Shown piece by piece: positions 15,185 through 23,373 of a stretch of DNA of 64,000 nt. The DNA comes from Kitasatospora terrestris (GTDB lineage: Bacteria > Actinomycetota > Actinomycetes > Streptomycetales > Streptomycetaceae): positions 3,782,001 through 3,846,000 of the forward strand of contig NZ_BAABIS010000001.1 of the NCBI RefSeq assembly GCF_039542905.1, in the 5' to 3' direction. The translations under genes were made by a program, and so were the position numbers. Within the stretch, counting starts at the first letter, position 1, and each line of letters starts with the position of its first letter. A model generated the notes under the pieces. It was not told the DNA's origin and did not search any database. It saw nothing but the letters and a program-made list of their open reading frames with translations.

Positions 15185-15982
15185 TTACGTGTCAGCGAGC
15201 CGCCGCAGGACGAGCCGGTATTTGTTGATGAACTCATCAATTGGGTAGAAGTCGTCGTAGAACGCTTCAGTGTCGACGCCGTCTTCTTCGCGAAGTCGGC
15301 ACCGTTCCCGGACACGTTTCACGACCTGGACGTCTGCATCCCGGTTAAAGCCAGGGAAGACAATTGTGTCGATGTTGGTTGTGGATCCGCCCTCATGAAC
15401 CCGGACCACGTGAATGAAGCTCTTGGCTGCGTTTTGGAGATCGAAGCCGTGCTTCTGGATTAGCTTCCTGAGGTCACGGTACTTGATCGACCGCTCGCCT
15501 CGCTTCACCGGGGCCACGTGCTGGTTAAGCCAGTCGGAGAAATATCGCACCTCTACATCGGAGGAGCTCTCACCCTCCAGGAACTCGATATCCCTGCCGA
15601 GGCGCTCGGCGGCCCATTCGACGATAGTCTTCTCGGCTACTGCGAGGATCATCTCATAAAGCTCGTCCTGGTCGGTTCCCCATAGGCAGAGCTTGTTGCG
15701 ATCCAGGTGCACCAAGATGCCAACCAGTGCAGTTCTCTTGTTCCCATTGAAGAATGGGTGATTATTGCAGAGTCCATATCCAAGGGTGGCGGCGTTCGCA
15801 ACTGGATTGGCATATTTTAGGGCCGTGCCGCTACCTACCATCTGTCGGCTAACCGCAGACTCAAGGAGGTTCTCATCTCGCACGCCGGCTGGTGCGATTG
15901 GATCTTCGTTCTCAGAGAAGTCTTTGACTAGGTGGTCGTAGATTTGGAGGACATCTGACGTTTCGAGATGCTGTAGATCCAC
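15185..15982 (-). CDS. Doc/Fic-type toxin with an added HicA-like C-terminal domain
   Basis: A 265-residue protein. Residues 1-130 form a death-on-curing domain: GVRDENLLESAVSR and the active-site motif HPFFNGNKRTAL (His75, Asn81-Lys82-Arg83), as in kinases of the Doc group that phosphorylate EF-Tu. Doc proteins are normally about 125 residues. The extra part contains KYRDLRKLIQKHGFDL, SFIHVVRVHEGG, TIVFPGFNRDADVQVVKRVR and ends in a helical tail; its order of elements resembles the small RNA-binding HicA fold (inference). GTG 15982 is chosen for AGGGAGA 6 bases upstream. G/C is lower than the chromosome. No Phd-like antitoxin gene is next to it. Confidence 0.82.
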   Translation of the reverse strand: MDLQHLETSDVLQIYDHLVKDFSENEDPIAPAGVRDENLLESAVSRQMVGSGTALKYANPVANAATLGYGLCNNHPFFNGNKRTALVGILVHLDRNKLCLWGTDQDELYEMILAVAEKTIVEWAAERLGRDIEFLEGESSSDVEVRYFSDWLNQHVAPVKRGERSIKYRDLRKLIQKHGFDLQNAAKSFIHVVRVHEGGSTTNIDTIVFPGFNRDADVQVVKRVRERCRLREEDGVDTEAFYDDFYPIDEFINKYRLVLRRLADT

Positions 15983-16148
15983 GGATTCTCCCTGGATAAA
16001 CCCGGCGTTCGTGCGGCAGTCCAAAGCCTAGTCTTCAGGGATCTCGTTGTCTCGGAACTACCGAACTTCGCCTGAGTCGAGTGGGAACCGCGCGGGCGGT
16101 GGAGCGGTTTTGGCCGGTGTCCTGTCTGGTCTGGGTCCGAGCATGATC

Positions 16149-16219
16149 GGGGGGCCGTAAGCTGTTGCGACTCGGTCAGGGCTGTTGGGGCTGACCGCAA
16201 TTTGGCCGAGTGGCCCCCC
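16149..16219. other. Long imperfect inverted repeat, possible structured RNA or recombination site
   Basis: GGGGGGCC (16149-16156) faces GGCCCCCC (16212-16219); inside, ACTCGG (16170) faces CCGAGT (16206) and CGGTCAG (16173) faces CTGACCG (16191), the last two being alternatives. The 71-bp unit lies in the 15983-16603 gap, which has no supported gene. Confidence 0.35.
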
Positions 16220-16603
16220 GGTCTTGCTCGGTGCGGGTCCCGGTCCTGGCAGGTGGGTAAAACCGTGGAGCCGTCCGCCCCAGCCCCTGCGGGGTTCTGG
16301 GCTCAGCCCTCTTCTGCCGTCCGTCCGCCGGCACGGCCGGGGCGCCGCCGGAGCGGGGCGAAGACAGGAGCGTCGGCGAGCGGCCAGGGCCGCGCGCTGG
16401 CGCGCTGTGCGCGTTTTGATGAAGTAGCGAAACTCGTAACAGCCTGCTTCCTGAAGGCGTGTTCGGCCTCAGGCGATGCTTGGCTTGGTACGGGCCGCGA
16501 CCGTCCCAGCGCCACCGCCAAGGACCTCGGCCCGTTGATGGCCCATAGGATCGCAGGCGGTCCGGCGGACCATGCCGGTCCCGTTCGCGGCTGGGGGGTT
16601 CGG

Positions 16604-17104
16604 ATGAAGGTACGGAACGGCTTGCTGGCGGCCGCGTCGTTGATGGCGCCGGTCACCGCATGCGGCAGTGAGGCCGAGCCGCCACCGACTGCTGCGCCGA
16701 CCAAGCTCGAAATTCGCACCAGCACAACGGAGCTGACTGCACGTCTGCCCGGGTTGGGCCAGCTTGCCGAAGCCCACTGGCAGTTCGACCTGCACGACAA
16801 CTCGGGTGGTCGGGTGCCCGGGCCGTCCGACTTCTCCATCGATGCCGTGGTGCGACTCCAGCCGGGAGCGGTGGCTGGTCTGCTCAAGGGGCGGGAGGCC
16901 CGGGACATGGCGCTTCCTGGGGTTTCCGCGGGACTCGCCCCCTTCCTGCCGAGCGGCGCGGTCTGGCTGCACAGCCCGGAGCTCGACCGTGAACTGGCCG
17001 TGGCCACTTCGGCGACCTTCTGGTTCGATCCGGCGTCCGACAGCGTCTACGTGTCCACCACCAACATGTCCACGCAAAAGGTCGCCACTCCGTCCGCCGG
17101 GTGA
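16604..17104 (+). CDS. Putative secreted lipoprotein
   Basis: A 166-residue protein. It starts with a short signal peptide (MKVRNGLLAAASLMAPVTAC) whose VTAC fits a lipobox, so Cys20 would be lipid-modified after export. The mature part has a short Pro/Thr linker, then a domain with QFDLHDNSGG and VWLHSPELDRELAVATSATFW that I do not recognise. ATG 16604 follows a GGGGGG run; an in-frame extension to 16202 looks non-coding. It is the last intact gene of the inner element before the integrase relic and the tRNA. Confidence 0.7.
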   Translation: MKVRNGLLAAASLMAPVTACGSEAEPPPTAAPTKLEIRTSTTELTARLPGLGQLAEAHWQFDLHDNSGGRVPGPSDFSIDAVVRLQPGAVAGLLKGREARDMALPGVSAGLAPFLPSGAVWLHSPELDRELAVATSATFWFDPASDSVYVSTTNMSTQKVATPSAG

Positions 17105-17111
17105 CGGCGGA

Positions 17112-17262
17112 TACGCCCTACAGGCGGCTCAGGCTTTCTTCTTCACAGGACCGCGCGACGGCACGCTCCGCCGCACCAACTTCTGGAACGGCTGGATCGC
17201 GGGCCGCACCAGGCGGGCGTGGCACGAGTGGGTCACGGCCGGACTGACCGGCTTCACCACCC
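17112..17262 (+). pseudogene. Relic of the middle part of a tyrosine integrase
   Basis: About 50 codons read ALQAAQAFFFTGPRDGTLRR and TNFWNGWIAG, ending ...VTAGLTGFTT. This matches the segment of tyrosine integrases that precedes the HxLRH catalytic block (FTTP.G.P.RR.NF...W...AGLTG.TFHDLRH), and it breaks off exactly before HDLRH. It points toward the tRNA-Thr 3' end, as expected for an integrase gene next to its attachment site. Confidence 0.7.
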
Positions 17263-17273
17263 GAACAACGACG

Positions 17274-17315
17274 AAGGGCCAGCTTTCGAGGATCACCCTC
17301 GTGAGCCGGCCCTTT
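17274..17315 (-). terminator. Terminator of the tRNA-Thr gene
   Basis: AAGGGCC (17274-17280) pairs with GGCCCTT (17308-17314), with an inner CGAGG/CCTCG stem. It lies 18 bp beyond the tRNA 3' end; a related copy is at 10091-10131. Confidence 0.7.
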
Positions 17316-17331
17316 CGGCATGTCCGGCGCG

Positions 17332-17374
17332 GAGCCCCCTGTCGGGTTCGAACCGACGACCCCCGCTTTACAAG
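17332..17374 (-). repeat. Attachment site inside tRNA-Thr
   Basis: These 43 bp are identical to 14062-14104. The identity begins one base outside the tRNA 3' end and stops at the last base of the anticodon loop, a common crossover region for tRNA-targeting integrases. Confidence 0.9.
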
Positions 17375-17406
17375 AGCGGTGCTCTGGCCAGCTGAGCTAA
17401 GGAGGC
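17333..17406 (-). tRNA. tRNA-Thr(TGT)
   Basis: The 74-nt cloverleaf begins GCCTCCT and ends AGGGGGC plus discriminator T (one G-T pair in the acceptor stem). The D arm is TAGCTCAGCTGGCCAGAGCA, the anticodon stem CCGCT/AGCGG encloses loop CTTGTAA with anticodon TGT, and the T arm carries GGTTCGAACCC. No CCA is encoded. It reads the ACA codon, rare in this genome, and is the target of the repeated integrations to its left. Confidence 0.96.
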
Positions 17407-17568
17407 ACGGTGACCGTCCGCGGCGGACCACGCCGGTACCAGTGGGCAGTGTACCGGGCCGGGCGCGGGCGGTGGCGGCGGATATCAGCGGCGGCGGGGC
17501 GCGGGTGGTTCGGGAGGATGTGTCCCGGTTGTGATCGGACCGATGCCGAATTCGGCCACCGGCGAGGG

Positions 17569-17598
17569 CTGACAAACAGATGAACGGACAGGTAGCGT
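17569..17598 (+). promoter_or_regulatory. Candidate msiK promoter
   Basis: CTGACA (17569-17574) and TAGCGT (17593-17598) are separated by 18 bp and match housekeeping -35 and -10 boxes. The start of transcription would lie near 17605, leaving a leader of about 110 nt. Confidence 0.6.
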
Positions 17599-17620
17599 CG
17601 CGAGGAGCCGGCCCGTGCCC

Positions 17621-17634
17621 GTGGTTCAGACCAC
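17621..17634 (+). promoter_or_regulatory. dre-like operator upstream of msiK (candidate DasR site)
   Basis: GTGGTTCAGACCAC has 5-bp arms and matches the core of the DasR-responsive element (TGGTCTAGACCA) at 10 of 12 positions. The same 12-mer, TGGTTCAGACCA, lies at the promoter of the chitin-active monooxygenase gene (32375-32386, minus strand). DasR control is inferred. Confidence 0.6.
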
Positions 17635-17713
17635 CGGCGAGGGACCGGCCGAACAACAATCCAACCTTTACTCGGATCGTCCGGCACGTTCCTGCCGGTG
17701 AAGGAGATCAGTC

Positions 17714-18805
<1,092 letters not shown>

Positions 18806-18830
18806 CCTCCGGTCAGTACCCGCGGGTTTC

Positions 18831-18864
18831 GAGCCCCTGCCGGACGGCGGTCCGGCAGGGGCTC
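18831..18864 (+). terminator. Terminator of msiK
   Basis: GAGCCCCTGCCGGAC and GTCCGGCAGGGGCTC form a perfect 15-bp stem with a 4-base loop, 26 bp after the stop codon. Confidence 0.9.
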
Positions 18865-18975
18865 ATCCGTCTGTGCGCCCCCGGTCAACCGGGCGGCGGA
18901 ACAAATCGGGACACCGGTCACCCGATGGTGTAACGGAGTGCTCATGCGGCGCGACCCAGCGCTACGCTCCTGTGC

Positions 18976-19413
18976 GTGAAACAGCTCGTGCGCCGTATCG
19001 GCCAGACGTTTGCCCTCACCCTGCCGGTGATCCTGGTGACCACCGGTACGCTCGCCGTGACCCGCGTCCCCTGGGCCCCGCCGACCGGGCTGGACCAGCA
19101 GGTGGTCGCGGCCTCCAGCGGCGACGGCAGCATCGGCCGGACCTCCACCGCTCCCGGCACCCAGGGCCTCGCCCCGCAGGACGCGCTCCGCGTCGACTTG
19201 CTGGAGGAGCTGAAGAACCACAACCCGGGCACCGCGCTCGACCTGCTGGAGCGCACCATGCGCGAGAAGCCGTCGCTGACGCCGTACTGCAGCCAGCTCT
19301 CCTCGGAGCTCGGCCGGGCCGCCGTCCGCAAGTACCAGGGCGACGCGCAGCGGGCCCGCTCCTTCGCCCGCCCGGTGTGCGACGGCTCGTTCGCCGCGGG
19401 CGTGGTGGGCTGA
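18976..19413 (+). CDS. Small membrane-anchored or secreted hypothetical protein
   Basis: A 145-residue protein with an N-terminal hydrophobic segment (FALTLPVILVTTGTLAVT, about residues 12-30) after MKQLVRRIGQ, so it is probably anchored or exported. The rest is a Gly/Ser/Thr linker and a helical domain with LLEELKNHNPGTALDLLERT and two cysteines (PYCSQL, RPVCDG) that could pair outside the cell. GTG 18976 has no strong ribosome site. It stands between msiK and the nucleotidyltransferase gene, a position conserved in Streptomyces by memory. Function unknown. Confidence 0.7.
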   Translation: MKQLVRRIGQTFALTLPVILVTTGTLAVTRVPWAPPTGLDQQVVAASSGDGSIGRTSTAPGTQGLAPQDALRVDLLEELKNHNPGTALDLLERTMREKPSLTPYCSQLSSELGRAAVRKYQGDAQRARSFARPVCDGSFAAGVVG

Positions 19414-19418
19414 CGGCC

Positions 19419-19478
19419 CGGGACTCCCCGGTCGGGACTCCCCGGTCGGGACTCCCCGGTCGGGACTCCCCCGGTCGG
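19419..19478. repeat. Tandem repeat, 14-bp unit
   Basis: GGGACTCCCCGGTC is repeated four times (19420, 19434, 19448 and, with one extra C, 19462) just after the preceding stop codon, then fades into GACGGTCGTGACGGG echoes. Likely slippage in an intergenic spacer. Confidence 0.8.
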
Positions 19479-19590
19479 GAGTCGTGACGGGGCGACGGTC
19501 GTGACGGGTCGACGGTCGCAAGGGTCAGGGGTGGCGGCGGGTCAAGGGTCGTGACGGGGTCCGCGGCGACGCGGACCCTATTGTGTCCGC

Positions 19591-20340
19591 ATGACCGCTG
19601 ACTCCACCCGACCCACCATCACCGCGGCGCCCGCCGTCACCCAGGCCGTGATCCTGGCCGGCGGCCAGGGCTCGCGGCTCCGCCCGTACACCGACGACCG
19701 CCCGAAGCCGCTGGTGGAGATCCCCGGCACGGGCACGCCGATCATCGGCCACCAGCTGGCCTGGCTGGCCGCCGAGGGCGTCACCGACGCGGTGATCTCG
19801 TGCGGCCACCTCGCCGAGGTCCTCCAGGAGTGGCTGGACCAGGCCGACCTGCCGCTGAAGGTCACCACGGTGGTCGAGGGCGAGCCGCTGGGCCGCGGCG
19901 GCGGGCTGAAGTACGCCTCCGGCGCGCTGCCCCGCCCCGACGAGCCCTGGTACGCCACCAACGGCGACATCTGGACCCGCTTCAGCCTGCGGGACATGGC
20001 CTCCTTCCACCACGAGCGCGGCGCGACCGCCACCCTGGCGCTGGCCCGGCCGCGGATCCCGTGGGGCGCGGTGGAGACCGACCAGTTCGGCAACGTGCTG
20101 GACTTCATCGAGGCGCCGCCCTCGCCGTTCCTGATCAACGCCGGCCTGTACGTCTTCGGCCCCGGCTTCCGCGAGCTGCTGCCGGACGTCGGCGACCACG
20201 AGCGGACCACCTTCCCGCAGCTCGCCCGCAGCCGCCGGCTGGCCGGGTACCAGCTGCCGCAGGGCGTCTACTGGCGGGCGATCGACACCGCGAAGGACCT
20301 CACCGAGGCCGCCAAGGAGCTTGCCGCAGCTCAGAACTGA
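19591..20340 (+). CDS. Sugar-1-phosphate nucleotidyltransferase
   Basis: A 249-residue NDP-sugar pyrophosphorylase-like enzyme that would activate a sugar phosphate with an NTP. The nucleotide-binding motif AVILAGGQGSRLRPYTDDRP is followed by KPLVEI; later come ATNGDIW (metal-binding Asp) and the FLINAGLYVFGP strand. The length suits the short transferases that lack an acyltransferase tail, of the mannose-1-phosphate guanylyltransferase kind. The exact sugar cannot be read from sequence. ATG 19591 begins after a short tail-like N-terminus. A strong terminator follows at 20446. Confidence 0.88.
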   Translation: MTADSTRPTITAAPAVTQAVILAGGQGSRLRPYTDDRPKPLVEIPGTGTPIIGHQLAWLAAEGVTDAVISCGHLAEVLQEWLDQADLPLKVTTVVEGEPLGRGGGLKYASGALPRPDEPWYATNGDIWTRFSLRDMASFHHERGATATLALARPRIPWGAVETDQFGNVLDFIEAPPSPFLINAGLYVFGPGFRELLPDVGDHERTTFPQLARSRRLAGYQLPQGVYWRAIDTAKDLTEAAKELAAAQN

Positions 20341-20445
20341 CGGGACGGGGCCCCGGACCGGGCAGAGCGGGTCCGAGCCGTACAGGGCAGGGCAGAGCAG
20401 GGCCGAGAGCAGGCCGGGGCCGAGCAGGAGAGCCGTGCGGCAGCA

Positions 20446-20484
20446 GAGGGGCCCGGGGAACCGTGCAGGTTCCCCGGGCCCCTC
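20446..20484. terminator. Bidirectional terminator between convergent genes
   Basis: GAGGGGCCCGGGGAACC and its perfect complement (20468-20484) form a 17-bp stem with a 5-base loop. It serves the nucleotidyltransferase gene and the convergent DoxX-like gene. Confidence 0.88.
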
Positions 20485-20518
20485 GTACGCGCTCGGACGC
20501 CGTCGCTCGTGCCCTTCG

Positions 20519-22129
20519 TCAGGCGCCCTCGCTCTGGCTGAGCCCGAGCAGCGGCGGCCGGCTGCCGAGGACGCCGCCGATCAGGCCGCCACCCCCGCCG
20601 GTCGGGGTGGAGCGCGGGGTGGAGGAGCCGCCGCCGGTGCCGGTGTGGCCGGTGGAGGTGGTGCCCCCGGTGGTCCCGCCGGTGGGCTGGCGGCCGGTGC
20701 TGCTGGGGCTGGTGCCGGGCTTCGGCTTGGTGCTGGCGCCGCCGCTCTTGCTCGCCCCGGGGGACGGCGTGGGCGAGGCCGGAGCCTTGGAGGGGGTCGG
20801 GGTCGGGGTGGGCTTGGGGGACGGCGAGGCCGGGCCGTTGCCGGGCCACATCGGCGAACCGAAGTCGGTGGGCGGGCGCACCGGGGTCCGGGTGTTCCCG
20901 GTCCGGACGGCCGCGCCGAGCATCGAGCCGGTCAGGAGGGTGAGGCCGATCACGACCGCGGTGACCACCGACCGGCGCCGGACCATCCGCCGCCGCACCC
21001 CGCCCGGGTTCCCGGGGCCGCACCGGCGCCAGGCCTCCAGGGCGATCCGCCCGTCCAGCGAGCCGAACGGCGCGCCGGCGATCAGCAGCGGGCTCCACGC
21101 GGCGAGGAAGATCAGGTCCGGGGTGTCGTAGACCGGGACGGCCTTCCAGCTGACGGTGAAGAGCAGCGCCGCGGAGAGCGCCATCGCGATGCCCGCCGCG
21201 GCCCGCTGCCACAGGCCGAGGATGGACAGCACGCCCACCACGATCTCGATGAACGCCACCGCCAGGCCGGAGCCGACCGGGTGCGCCATCGCGAAGTCCA
21301 GCAGCGGCTGGGCGACCTTCCACGGGTGCAGCGAGGACAGCCAGCGCATCATCGAGCCGCGCTCGCCGCCGTCGAAGTACACCGGGTCGCAGAGCTTGCT
21401 GAACCCGGCGTAGACGGAGAGCCCGCCGAGCACGATCCGCAGCGGCAGCAGGACCAGGCCGAGGTCGACCCGGCGGCCCGGGTACCAGGCGTGCTTGGAG
21501 GAGTCGCCGGCCATCGACGGCACCTCGGGCAGCTCGCCGTCGGGCGCCCAGGCGCGGTTCGCGCCGACCCGGACGGCCTCGTCCAGCACCTCGGGGACGC
21601 CGACCACGGGGGCCTCGGCACCCGGCGGCGGCGAGGCCTGCCGGGGCACCGCGTGCAGCGGCTGGGTGTCCTCGACGCCCGGCGGCGCCTGCGCCGGAGC
21701 CGGCACGGTGTTGAGCCGGACGGCGTCCAGGAGCCCGGTGGCGGCCAGGTCGCCGGCGGCCGCCTGTCCGCTCCAGGTGGTGACGACCCGCGCCTTGCGC
21801 CGCGGCGCCGCCGACGAGCCCGCGATGACGGCACCGGCCGCGCCGACGCCGGCCAGCGCCACCGAGGACGCCGGGACGACGACCTGCGGGGTGACCAGCG
21901 GCCGTCCGCCGAGGCTCTGCATGCCGTACGGGTCGCCGAAGGCGGCGCCCGCCGGGGTGTCGATCAGCGGGGCCACCGGGGCCGCGAGCCGGACCCGGAA
22001 GCTGGCCTGGGTGCTGCTGAGCTTCGCCGGGTCGGACGGCACCTTCACGGTGTTGAGGCCGGGGCCGTCGTCTATCCCCGCGGGGATCCCCACAGGGCCG
22101 CCCGGGCGCCGAGGTGTTCTGGTGTCCAC
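20519..22129 (-). CDS. DoxX-family membrane protein with long flanking low-complexity regions
   Basis: A 536-residue protein. Residues about 220-370 form the four-helix DoxX unit (LPLRIVLGGLSVYAGFSKL, FIEIVVGVLSILGLWQRAAA, FLAAWSPLLIAG); another helix (VVTAVVIGLTLLTGSML) follows. The N-terminal 200 residues are Pro/Ala-rich and the last 100 are a Ser/Thr/Pro/Gly tail (SPSPKPTPTPTPSKAPASPT), probably outside the cell. DoxX-like proteins are linked to thiol or quinone redox work, but nothing here names a substrate. GTG 22129 starts the frame. In Streptomyces the gene keeps this place between the nucleotidyltransferase and rlmB. Confidence 0.82.
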   Translation of the reverse strand: MDTRTPRRPGGPVGIPAGIDDGPGLNTVKVPSDPAKLSSTQASFRVRLAAPVAPLIDTPAGAAFGDPYGMQSLGGRPLVTPQVVVPASSVALAGVGAAGAVIAGSSAAPRRKARVVTTWSGQAAAGDLAATGLLDAVRLNTVPAPAQAPPGVEDTQPLHAVPRQASPPPGAEAPVVGVPEVLDEAVRVGANRAWAPDGELPEVPSMAGDSSKHAWYPGRRVDLGLVLLPLRIVLGGLSVYAGFSKLCDPVYFDGGERGSMMRWLSSLHPWKVAQPLLDFAMAHPVGSGLAVAFIEIVVGVLSILGLWQRAAAGIAMALSAALLFTVSWKAVPVYDTPDLIFLAAWSPLLIAGAPFGSLDGRIALEAWRRCGPGNPGGVRRRMVRRRSVVTAVVIGLTLLTGSMLGAAVRTGNTRTPVRPPTDFGSPMWPGNGPASPSPKPTPTPTPSKAPASPTPSPGASKSGGASTKPKPGTSPSSTGRQPTGGTTGGTTSTGHTGTGGGSSTPRSTPTGGGGGLIGGVLGSRPPLLGLSQSEGA

Positions 22130-22207
22130 ACCCCTCTAACCGGGTGACGGGCCCGGAGGACACTCTCCCGGGTGGATATCGGGCGACAGCTTGAAGTGAT
22201 CATGAGA

Positions 22208-22240
22208 AAACCGACCGGGCCCGACAGGACCCGATCGGTT
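22208..22240 (-). terminator. Terminator of rlmB
   Basis: AACCGACCGGG and CCCGATCGGTT pair with one mismatch around a CCCGACAGGA-type loop, just after the rlmB stop codon on the minus strand. Confidence 0.65.
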
Positions 22241-22266
22241 CGCTCGAACTCCGCGTGCAGAAACGG

Positions 22267-23262
22267 TCAGCCGCGCTTGGCCCGGAGCCTGGCGGCCTCG
22301 TACAGCACGATGCCGGCCGCCACGCCGGCGTTCAGCGACTCGGTCTGACCCGGCATCGGGATCCGCACCCGCATGTCGCAGGTCTCGGAGACCAGCCGGG
22401 ACAGGCCCTTGCCCTCGGAGCCGGCCACGATCACGACCGGGCCGGTGAGCAGCTCCAGGTCGCCGATCTCGGCCTCGCCGTCGGCGGCCAGGCCGATCAC
22501 CATCAGACCGGCCTTCTGGTAGGCCTCCAGGGCGCGGGTGAGGTTGGTGGCCCGGGCCACGGGCAGCCGGGCGGCGGCGCCGGAGGAGGTCTTCCAGGCA
22601 CCGGCGGTCATGCCGGCCGCGCGGCGCTCGGGGATGACCACACCGTGCGCGCCGAAGGCGGCGGCGGAGCGGACCACGGCGCCGAGGTTGCGGGAGTCGG
22701 TGACCCCGTCCAGCGCGATGATCAGCGCGTCCTGGCCGGCGTCCGAGGCATCGGCCAGCAGGTCGTCCGGGTGGGCGTACTCGTACGGCGGGACCTGGAG
22801 CACCAGGCCCTGGTGGTTGAGCCCGCCGGTCATCTGGTCGAGCTGGGGGCGCGGGGCCTCCATCAGCGGGACGCCGCGCTCGTTGGCGGCCTGGAAGGCC
22901 TCGCGGACCCGGTCGTCGGTGTCGATGAACTGCTGGACGTACAGCGCGTTGGCGGGCACGCCGCCCTGCAGCGCCTCGACCACCGAGTTGCGGCCGACCA
23001 CCAGCTCGGCCGCGCCCGCGCCGCCGCGCCCGCTGCGCGAACCGGCACCGGCCCGGCGCATGCCGGCCCGGGACTTGGCGTCGCGCTCACGCTTGAGCGC
23101 GGCGTTGGCGGCGCGCTGCTTGGGGTGGCCCTTGCGCTCCTCGCCGCGCGGGGTCGGGCCCTTGCCCTGCAGTGCCTTCCGGCTGTGGCCGCCGGTACCG
23201 ACACTCGCGCCCTTCTTCGATCCGGGGTTGCGGCGGTTCCTGCGCTGGCTGTTGCCGGCCAT
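22267..23262 (-). CDS. rlmB: 23S rRNA (guanosine-2'-O)-methyltransferase RlmB-type
   Basis: A 331-residue SpoU/TrmH-class RNA methyltransferase. A basic, disordered N-terminal 80 residues (NSQRRNRRNPGSKKG, GKGPTPRGEERKGHPKQR) precedes the substrate-binding part (VVGRNSVVEALQGG) and the knotted catalytic domain: ALDGVTDSRNLGAVVRSAAAFG (motif 1, with N and R), IVAGSEGKGLSRL (motif 2) and IPMPGQTESLNAGVAAGIVLYE shortened to PMPGQTESLNAGVA (motif 3). ATG 23262. It lies 111 bp after cysS on the same strand, a conserved pair in actinobacteria, and probably shares its transcript. Confidence 0.95.
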   Translation of the reverse strand: MAGNSQRRNRRNPGSKKGASVGTGGHSRKALQGKGPTPRGEERKGHPKQRAANAALKRERDAKSRAGMRRAGAGSRSGRGGAGAAELVVGRNSVVEALQGGVPANALYVQQFIDTDDRVREAFQAANERGVPLMEAPRPQLDQMTGGLNHQGLVLQVPPYEYAHPDDLLADASDAGQDALIIALDGVTDSRNLGAVVRSAAAFGAHGVVIPERRAAGMTAGAWKTSSGAAARLPVARATNLTRALEAYQKAGLMVIGLAADGEAEIGDLELLTGPVVIVAGSEGKGLSRLVSETCDMRVRIPMPGQTESLNAGVAAGIVLYEAARLRAKRG

Positions 23263-23373
23263 GGCTGTACTTCCTGTCTTCTACGTCGTCTGCGTCATGC
23301 GTGCGGGCCGTCCCTCTTGTCGAGAGTACGGCCCGTCCGCGCCCCGGGGGGCTACTGGTCGCGCCCGTCAGGG

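Noticed and set aside
15983..16100. Phd-type antitoxin gene upstream of the Doc-fusion gene
   Set aside because: Only a 90-codon frame without Phd features or a ribosome site is present there.
20321..22147. 608-codon open frame on the plus strand
   Set aside because: It is the mirror of the DoxX-family gene; composition is Arg/Gly/Ala-rich without domains, typical of antisense frames in GC-rich DNA.
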